This document shows positions 53,993 through 64,000 of a stretch of DNA of 64,000 bases, one piece after another. The notes beneath the pieces were generated by a model. It was not told the origin of the DNA and searched no databases. It was given only the letters and a program-made list of their open reading frames with translations. Source of the DNA: Hydra vulgaris (lineage: Eukaryota > Cnidaria > Hydrozoa > Anthoathecata > Hydridae). The position numbers were made by a program, and so were the translations under genes. Where the stretch lies: the NCBI RefSeq assembly GCF_038396675.1, contig NC_088924.1, positions 28,235,001 to 28,299,000 on the forward strand, in the 5' to 3' direction. Every line of letters starts with the position of its first letter. Positions within the stretch are counted from its first letter, which is position 1.

Positions 53993-55866
53993 ATGGCTGA
54001 CGATCCTCCTTTAAAAAACTTTGAACTTAATTCATTACTAACTAAAAAATCAATACTTTTAAAAAAACAATCTGATCCGGATATTAATTTTTTTAACAAC
54101 GATTTAATAAAAAATATTAACCCATTATATTATAACGTAAATTCAAAAAATATAATTGAAGGAATGGAGAACGACTCGTTCTCTATTCTTCAAGTTAATA
54201 TTAGAAGTCTAATTTAGCGCAAAGTATTCCATTAACTTCTTCAACATTTGATTCTTATCTAACAAATTCTAATAAAAAAATGAATGAGTCAAAGCTAGAT
54301 ATACGCGAGTTGCGGACTGCATTACTAAGCTTAAAAAGTAACAAAAGTGCAGGATCGGATAAAGTTAGCGTTAATATATTAAAATTAGTCTATGATATAA
54401 TTGAACCATCTTTGTTTCATATATTCAATCAGTCACTTAAATCAGGTAAAGTTCCGGATAAATTAAAAATTCCTAGAGTAACTCCAGTATTTAAGTCTGG
54501 AGATGAGTCAGAACCCTCTAATTACAGGCCTATATCTGTTTTATCTTGTTTCTCGAAATTGCTTGAACGTATAGTGTACAATAGGCTGTATAATCATTTA
54601 ACTGAAAACAACATGTTATACAGTAAGCAATTTGGTTTCAAAAAGCGACACTCAACAGATCATGCAATAGTAGAGTTAGTTAATCACTTATCTAATGCTT
54701 TTAAAGAAGACTATTATACGTTAGGAGTTTTCATTGATCTGTCGAAAGCTTTTGATACGGTGAATCACTCCATTCTAATAAAAAAAACTCGAATATTACG
54801 GAATAAAGGAGACAAACTTACTCTGGTTTGAAAGTTACCTTTCAAACAGAAAACAATATGTACAATTTGAAAATTTAGAAACGACCAAAAAAACTGTAAA
54901 TTGCGGAGTCCCACAGGGTTCTATACTTGGACCCTTACTTTTTTTACTATACATAAATGATTTGTCTTCAACATCAAACCTATTAAATTTTATTTTATTC
55001 GCAGATGACTCAAATCTTTTTTATTCTCACAAAAATATTGAAACACTTTTTACAGTAGTAAATGAAGAATTAAAAAAAGTAAATGAATGGTTTATATGCA
55101 ACAAATTGTCTTTGAATGTTCAAAAAACTAAATTTTCTCTTTTCCACAAACCAAGCAAAACAAAGGAAATACCATTTATTCTTCCCAATCTTTTGATGAA
55201 TAAAACTAACATCAAAAGGCAAATATTTTTAAATTTTTTAGGTGTGAACTTTGATGAAAAGCTATCTTGGAAAGTGCATATAAATTCTATAGAAAAAAAA
55301 ATTTCAAAAAGCATTGGCATGATCTATAGAGTTAAGCCACTTTTAAATTTTAAGTCCCTAAAAAGTTTATATTTTTCCTTTATACATAGTTACTTAACTT
55401 ACGGCAACATCATGTGGGCAAGTACTAATTACACTAAGCTAAAAAAAACTTTATAGCAAGCAAAAACATGCTGTTAGAATCATATTTGGATCTGGTAGAG
55501 CGGTTCCTTGTGAACCTCTTTTACGTGTAATTGGTGCCCTGAATATTTTCAAACTTAATATCCATCTTGTTCTACTGTTCATGTATAAAACAAAATATGG
55601 ACTGTCCCCCAAAATATTTGAAACTTATTTTAAAGTAATACACCATAAATATGCTACAAGATTTTCCGCTAACAACTTTGTTATACCAAAATCTTATTCT
55701 AAACAAGTTTCTTATTCAATTCAGAATCGCGGACCACTTTTGTGGAAAAGATTCCCAAACATTGTTTCCGGAAAAAAAAAAATCTCTTCATCAGTTTAAA
55801 ACTGATTCAAAACAGTTTTTTTTAAACGCAGATTTTGACTTATATTATTATAAGTCTTTCTTTTAA
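53993..55866 (+). pseudogene. CR1-like LINE second protein, endonuclease deleted, RT frameshifted
   Basis: ATG at 53993 opens a 70-residue N-terminus ending in LQVNIRSL. After the deletion, 54280-54831 encodes SLKSNKSAGSDKVSVNIL, RVTPVFKSGDESEPSNYRPI, FGFKKRHSTDHAIVELVNHL and IDLSKAFDTVNHSILIKK. A frameshift near 54785 is followed by CGVPQGSILGPLLFLLYIND, then LLNFILFADDSNLFYSHKN (catalytic FADD intact) in 54962-55456, and C-terminal pieces to 55866. At least three frame changes. Confidence 0.85.
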
Positions 55867-56422
55867 AAATAGATCAGATATATATTTTAAAAACTGAAAA
55901 ACAAGTTAATTATTCGTATTTTCGTAATTATTCAAAAGAAAAAGAAAAAAAAAAAAAAAGGTTAAAATTTTTTGACAATAATCATTATCAAAAATCACAT
56001 TTTCTCGCTTTTTATTTTATTTTTTGTGCGTATTTATATATATAAAGTTATTATATATTCACTTTTACTTTTACCTAATCTAGTTATGATATTTTACTTT
56101 ATCTTTTATATATTTTACTTAAAATATATATAAAGTTTTATATATTAACTCTTACTTTTACTCAATCTATTTATGATATTATGTATTAAACGATATTTTA
56201 CTTTATTTATTATATATTTTTGTAAACATTCATTTAATTTTTCTTTTATGTTATATATTCTTGAAGCAACTTTGTAAAAATTATAAATTGTAACACGGTG
56301 CTTGGCGATAAGACAAATTATGCCTTCTTCTTGCTCCGGCCATTAACTTAATTGTAAATTTATAAAAACTGTCAAATTTGTTAAACGGCAAAATAAAATA
56401 GAATAATAATAATAATAAGTCT

Positions 56423-59400
56423 ACAAAAAAATTTTGATTCATTAAAACAATTTTTGTATAAAGTTAATATGAATTTTCAAATTATTTGTCTCAGCGAGAC
56501 ATGGTGTGATAATAAAAATATCGAGAACATTTATAATTTCCATTTACCAAATTTTAAAGTGATTCACCAAATTAGGACCTCGGGCAAGGTAGGCGGGGGT
56601 TTGTGTATTCTTATTAAAAACTCATTATTGTACAAAGTTAAGTCAGATTTAAGTTCAACCACTAATGATTACGAGTCATTGTACATTGAACTCGTTAATA
56701 AAACCTCCAAAAATATAATAACCCTTGCTTTATACAGACCATTATACATTTATTAAAGTGTTTGAAGACCACATTAAAAACGTCATTAAAAATAATTATA
56801 TTAAAAAAAAAACTGTTTACATGGTTGGTGACCTGAACCTCAATATTTTAAATTATGACTCAAATAAAAACATTAAACAATTTTTTAACGTCATTTTTGA
56901 AAATAGCTACATTCCTGTCATCAACAAACCTACTCGCATAACCAACAAAAGTGAAACTTCGATAGATCAAATTATCATCAATGACTTCATAAATATAAAG
57001 ATAAAAAGGAATATTTAAAACAGATATTTCTGATCATTTTCTCATATTCATCGTTGTTCAAAAATATAATAGAAGTGATTGTAAAAAATATAAAAAAATA
57101 AAAACAAGAATAATAAACGACTCTTCAGTTAACCATTTTCATGACCTTTTATCAAGTGTTAAATGGGATGACTTGTTATTAAATCTAAACGCTGATAAAG
57201 CCTACTATATATTTATATCAGAATATTATAAATAATATAACAAAGCATTTCCTGAAATTACAAAATTAGTTAAATCAAAAACGTTATCAAATCCTTGGAT
57301 AACTAAGGGTATCCTTAAATCTTCTAAAATAAAACAAAGATTTTATAATAAATTTCTTTTAAAAAAAAACCCTACGTAATGAAAGCAATTATAAAAACTA
57401 CAAATGACTCTTTGAGTCAATTATAAAAAGATAAAAAAAAAACTATTATTCAGATCAACTAAAAAAGCATTCAAATGATCCTCAAAAAACTTGGCGCATA
57501 ATTAACGAAGTTATTGGTAAAAATAATCCAGAGAGAAATAATTTTCCGAAAATTCTTAAATTCAAAGACAACTATGTTTTAGAAAAAGAATTAGTGGCTA
57601 AAGCACTTAATAAATTTTTAATAATATTGGTCCGTCTTTAGCATCAAAAATTGAATCCTCTAAGATCAACTTTGATGCATACTTAGTCTCTAATAAAACT
57701 AATATTATGCCTAATGATAATCTAACTGAAGAAGAATTACTATGCGCAGTTTCTTCGATTAAGCCCAAAAAAAGTATAGGTGTCGACAATATAAGTGGTA
57801 ACATCATTATAAATTCAATAAAACTGATTACAATCCCGCTTTTGTGTATCTTTAACTTATCTTTAAAAGAGGGAGTTTTTCCAGAAAAAATAAAAATTGC
57901 TAGGGTGGTCCCTATTTTCAAATCAGGCGATCCTAGTGACGTTACTAATTATAGGCCGATCTCTGTTCTTACATGTATTTCAAAAGTTCTTGAACGAATT
58001 ATGTATAATAGACTCTATTCTTTCTTAATCCAAAATAATATTTTGTAAAATAAACAATTTGGTTTTAAATCTGGTCATTCTACTGATCACGCAATCTTAC
58101 ATCTTGTCCACGATATATTTAAAGGTTTCAATGAAAAAAAATATACTTTAGGTGTTTTCATAGATCTAAGTAAAGTCTTTGATACTGTCGATCATTTAAT
58201 TCTTTTGTCCAAACTTCTATGGCATCAAAAATTCTAACTTGGCTTGGTTTAAAAGTTACTTGTCTAATAAGAAGCAATATATTTCTTTCGATGGTGGTAA
58301 AACGGGTAATATGATTATTACATGCGGTGTTCCCCAGGGATCAATTCTAGGGCCCCTTTTGTTTCTAATTTATGTCAACGACTTATATAAATTTTCTAAT
58401 ATTTTAAACACAACTTTATTCGCCGATGATACGAATTTGTTTTATTCTCATGAAGACATTAATATTTTATTTTTAACAGTTAACAAAGAACTTGATAACC
58501 TAACCCAATGGTTTAAAGCCAATAAATTATCTTTAAACATTACTAAAACTAAATACACATTATTCCATCGTGTTCATAAAAAAGAAAATATTCCACTTAA
58601 ACTTCCAAATCTTTTTATTGATAAAATATATAATAAAAAGGGAAATATCTTTAAAGTTTTTGGGCGTAATACTCGATGAAAATGTTACATGGAGAGAACA
58701 TATAAGTGTTATTGAGAATAAGGTTTCTAAAAATATTGGTATATTGTATAAAGCTAAACAGTTCTTAAACCAATCTTGTCTTAAATACATATACTTTTCA
58801 TTTATACACTGTTACCTAAACTATGCTAACATTGTTTGGTGAAGCACCAATGTTACAAAGCTAAGTAAACTTCTATGTAAACAAAGAGACGCCGTTAGGA
58901 TTATTACAAATGAAAATCGCTTCTCTCATTCAAAAATACTTTTTAGTAAACTTAATATTCTGAATGTTTATAAATTAAATCTCTATCTTGTTCTTATATT
59001 TATGATTAACCTTGATAAAAAAATGGCACCATATTTATTCAACTCTTTATTTAAAAAAATAAATCATATATACAGCACAAGATTTTCAAATAATAACTAT
59101 ACTCAATCCAAAGCCTACTATTCTGCTAATACTCAATCACAAACCGAGGACCTAAACTCTGGAACACACTTTTAAATAATGATCTTATAACACTTTTTTT
59201 GCTTAATCAATTTAAAACTAAACTTTAGCAAAATCTTTTACTAAACGACAATGAACTAAATTTCTTCAGAAGCGTTTAAAATAAGAGTACTATTATTAAT
59301 AATTTAGTATTAATAATTGTTTATTACTAAGATAGTTTATTCAAATACATAAATATGATAAATAATCTTGTCTCAAGTCTTGTTTCTGTTTATTTTTTTT

Positions 59401-59640
59401 ATTTTTTATTGTTGGTCTTTTTAGTAAGTAAAGTAAACTTAATCGTTAATAAAAAAAATAATTTATAGCATATGTAACTTTTACGGTTTTTATTAGCATT
59501 GTAATTTACGGTATATTTATTACGGGGCTTAGTGACAAGGCAACTATAGTCTTCTTTTTGCCCCGGTCATATATTGTTTTTATTCATGTACATTGTCATT
59601 GTAAATACTATTAACGACGAAATATATATATATAAAAAAA
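56423..59640 (+). mobile_element. CR1-like LINE, 5'-truncated in the endonuclease
   Basis: Starts at SLQKNFDSLKQFL, exactly the sequence that would follow NIRSL in the preceding element. Endonuclease motifs: IICLSETWCDN, GGGLCILIKN, TVYMVGDLNLNILNYD, NKPTRITNKS and TDISDHFLIFIV (56454-57060). Reverse transcriptase: IKPKKSIGVDNISGNII, RVVPIFKSGDPSDVTNYRPI, FGFKSGHSTDHAIL, IDLSKVFDTVDHLILL, CGVPQGSILGPLLFLIYVND and TLFADDTNLFYSHED (58430). The 3' tail ACGGGGCTTAGTGACAAGGC...CTTTTTGCCCCGGTCAT matches the first copy. Several frameshifts and stops. It is a different subfamily from its neighbour (clear protein divergence). Confidence 0.87.
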
Positions 59641-61140
59641 AATGATGAAGTTTTGTTTTTTCTAAAACTTAGTTTAAAAACTTAGGCTTTTTAATAATAT
59701 ATGCGAAAGAATGTAAAATGTTACGTTTTTACATTTAAAGTTTTGAATTACGATGTTTAGTTAAAGCACATTTAAATGACTCAAATAAGTATTAATAAAG
59801 TTGTAATACTAAAATAATTTTTTAAAGTTGCTCGCGGTCTTGCAGATAACACCGTTATCTAATTGATAACTTTTATGAATGTTATGAAACATCGCTAAAG
59901 AAGAGTGCCACCAGTTTTTCAAAATTGCCTTGTTTAAACTTTTAATTAATAATTTTGCAATTCTTTTGTAACGTAACTCTTAAAAAATCTAACTCCTAAT
60001 AATTGATATAAAAAAAAATCCATGATAATAATCGCTCGGTAACGTAAGTTAAAAATCCACGATAATAATCGCACGGTAATGTTAAAATATGTAGTCTCAA
60101 AAAAACCAATTTTCTTTTTTAGTCGGTCACCTCTGTTGATTTTTATTTATTTTTTTAATTGGTATAGAATTCTCAACATCTTTTGAAAATTTCCAATACA
60201 ATCCGCTTTACCGATTCACAGAAATCTGATCTAAAAGTTGAAACAATGTTTTTAATTTGTTTTCTGCATAAGTTAAGTGGCATTTTCAGTTATAAGATCG
60301 CCCTCTTTTGGTCTGACTAAAACCCTTTTAGCTTATTTTTTTCTTCAGACTAACAGCTTTCATGCAGTTTACAGTTTAAATAGGCAAATATTCGATAAAG
60401 TTGTTGCGTGTATAACATAAGTTAAAGTAGACGTTAACCAAAATTAAAAAAAAACTACAAATTAACGCTAATACCATTAAAACTTTTAAACAGCACTGAA
60501 ATTATGTATTAGGGAAAGATAGGAAAGAACTCTATTGTGATTAACTTGCATAAAAATTATTAAAAGCTTTGGATACTGTTACCATGGAGACTAAATCAAT
60601 AAAAAGACTTTAAGAAAGAATATCTCAATAAAAGATCTTAAATTTCAAAACCTTTTTTAAAACTAAAATGACAACATCAGGAAAAGAATTAATTTGAAAG
60701 AAAGATTTTTGCTTATGAGAATAGTTCCCACAGCAACATAAAAACAAACAAACTGTTTTCATGGTTACGGGACCTAGGAGTCAAGGAGATTTATAAAGCT
60801 TCGCTCAAATCATTCTATTTTACCTTTAGAATATCCTGATAAAATTTCGACTGTTCTGAAAAAGATATATCAAGATATCGTTTCTTAAAGATAAAAATAA
60901 AAAAGCGATTAAATTCAGCTTGCAAACTTCACATATTAGTTTTACATTTTTTTTAAAGTTTCAACTTTTTTAATGTTAAACTAAAACAAATTTAATTTTT
61001 TAATAAGGTTTGGTTAAATAGTAGGTTTTTAGTTTGATGCAAAACATTTTTAGACTTTAAATTTTGGACTATACTATTCTATTACAATGTTGAAAATATG
61101 GTTGCTAAGGTAAATAATTTGACTAGGGGCAAATTTGTTG
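59641..61140. other. Intergenic sequence
   Basis: Only a diverged 37-bp direct repeat at about 60018-60085 (CCACGATAATAATCGCACGG type). No gene recognised. Confidence 0.5.
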
Positions 61141-62930
<1,790 letters not shown>

Positions 62931-63937
62931 CTAAATTAAATTTTTAAATGATGATCTCACAATTCGATTGTTCAAAGGTTGTATTGGTCTGAAGTTGTTT
63001 GTTATAATTGTAGATCCAGCTTCAGTAGACAAATGTCTTGCCTTTTGTTGGCTGTTTTTCTCAACAGAATGAGTAACACTTAAATCACTGAGCTGATTAA
63101 AAGAAATACGAATTGGATCAGGAAACAAAACCCATGTTACATTTTCACTTAAAGGAGGAATAGTTAAAGAACCAGAGTATGTGTAGTAATTTTGAACACA
63201 TGATGGAAACAAAAAGTATGGAGATATATTAATTATGGTATGTTCATTAGGATACAATACTTTTCTAAAAGTTTCATTTATAAAATTAAACTCTTTATTT
63301 TGTTCATACAAATCACTAGCATCTATCAATAAACCAATAACAGTAAGGCCATCTTTAGATCTCATAGCTTGCATATCAGTTTCATACAAATCTGTGTTCC
63401 AATGGACAACATGCAACTCAGCTGCAAACCGTTTACCATCAAAGGTATGCTCGCAACCTAAATTACACTTACCTTTGTGCACTTCACCCCAGTGAAAGTG
63501 CATTTCTCGAAATGCATAATTATATTTTAATGGTCCTCCACATAAAACAAGACTTTTAAAATTATCAGCTAAAAATGAAATATTGAAACCAAGATTTCTT
63601 GCATTAATTTGTATGGGTTTTGTAATTAATTCTAAAGGTTTCAAGCTGTTATCATACTCTATGTTTTGTTTTATAATATCAATTGGAGATTGACAATTTT
63701 TAAATTCCCATATCTCTTGCCAATGATCTGGACCATGTTCTTTAGAGTAATCCCAATAACTGGTGTATAAATGATGAAAGTAATGAAAGTTTTTGCGGTG
63801 TAAACCAAAATGAGATTCGAAGAAGCACCAAATATAAGATTTATTATCTATTTCAGTAGATGTTAATAACTTACTGTTAAAATATCTTTTTTTTACAAAG
63901 GGTATTTTATTTATTTGTCGAATTAACATCATGTATC
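62931..63937 (-). CDS. Alpha-carbonic anhydrase-like protein, 3' part or single main exon
   Basis: An open frame of about 334 codons ends in TAG at 62931-62933. It contains the alpha-CA core: SYWDYSKEHGPDHW, CQSPIDI, MHFHWG, CEHTFDGKRFAAELHVVHWN and YYTYSGSLTIPPLSENVTW. The two His of HFHWG and the His of ELHVVH are the zinc ligands, and the Glu of CEH and Thr of SLT are the gatekeepers; all are present. So CO2 hydration activity is plausible. The proton-shuttle position (NGHAFN in CA II) reads NLGFN, so His64 is missing. The C-terminal FRPIQPLNNRIVR and SLTIPP resemble carbonic anhydrase-related proteins VIII/X/XI. No signal peptide is obvious. The 5' boundary is uncertain: TTTTACAG acceptor at 63938-63940, with a possible 57-base intron and donor ATG|GTACGT at 63994 leading to an exon beyond the window. 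An internal CAG before YWDY is another possible exon start. Confidence 0.85.
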
Positions 63938-64000
63938 CTGTAAAATAAAAATAAATAAAATTCGAGAGCAAATGTATTGAGAGAATATACGTACCATGTA

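Larger units (their letters stand above)
53301..56422 (+). mobile_element. CR1-like LINE with internal endonuclease deletion
   Basis: First protein at 53301-53954, then the start of the second protein (53993) as far as SILQVNIRSL at about 54210, where an endonuclease would follow. Instead the sequence jumps to LAQSIPLTSSTFDSYL and the reverse transcriptase. Compared with the copy at 56.4-59.6 kb, about 1.2 kb is missing. The 3' end carries a conserved tail (GGTGCTTGGCGATAAGACAA...CTTCTTGCTCCGGCC) and (AAT)n at 56400-56420. Another LINE of the same family starts immediately after. Confidence 0.85.

Noticed and set aside
63235-63495. Plus-strand 86-codon frame
   Set aside because: Antisense shadow of the carbonic anhydrase exon.

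Overview
The window looks like nuclear DNA of an early-branching animal, most likely a hydrozoan such as Hydra (inference). The evidence is very high A+T content, long (TA)n arrays, small exons spread over huge introns, and dense LINE, SINE and DNA-transposon debris. I see no prokaryotic operons, rRNA genes, CRISPR arrays or functional tRNA genes. Only two host genes are recognised.

Gene 1, plus strand, about 2.4-41.5 kb: the 3' part (16 exons, about 577 residues, phases all consistent) of an inactive phospholipase C-like gene (PLCL/PRIP family). It encodes the end of the X-Y linker, the Y half-barrel, a C2 domain and the PRIP-specific C-terminal region. The catalytic X half must lie left of the window. 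About 1.7 kb of coding sequence is spread over 39 kb.

Gene 2, minus strand, 62.93-63.94 kb (entering from the right edge): an alpha-carbonic anhydrase with all three zinc histidines but no His64-type proton shuttle. Its C-terminal end resembles the carbonic anhydrase-related proteins.

The PLCL introns hold a foldback element (0.53-1.39 kb), a pogo/Tigger relic (4.2-4.9 kb), a MITE with a nested SINE (5.9-6.4 kb), a duplicated 260-bp block (4.9 and 6.8 kb) and a Helitron relic (15.0-15.5 kb). They also hold a jockey-type LINE with a nested SINE (16.5-19.6 kb), further tRNA-derived SINEs, Harbinger (21.1-21.8 kb) and piggyBac (24.6-26.1 kb) relics, a 265-bp MITE (32.6 kb), a nearly intact TTAA-flanked Kolobok-like transposon (34.33-37.04 kb), another LINE copy with a second SINE family (37.3-39.1 kb) and a palindrome cluster (40.8-41.1 kb).

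Between the two genes (41.5-62.9 kb) almost everything recognisable is mobile DNA. There is a jockey-type LINE framed by (TA)n arrays (42.95-46.1 kb), a hAT element (47.36-50.69 kb), a nearly intact Tc1/mariner element with 38-bp terminal repeats (51.205-52.816 kb), and two head-to-tail CR1-like LINEs (53.3-56.4 and 56.4-59.6 kb), the first lacking its endonuclease domain. No clearly undescribed biological system was identified. The most unusual items are the repeated splice-donor copies in the PLCL gene, a perfect 46-bp palindrome, twin perfect hairpins, the 260-bp templated duplication and the zinc-competent carbonic anhydrase with a CARP-like tail.
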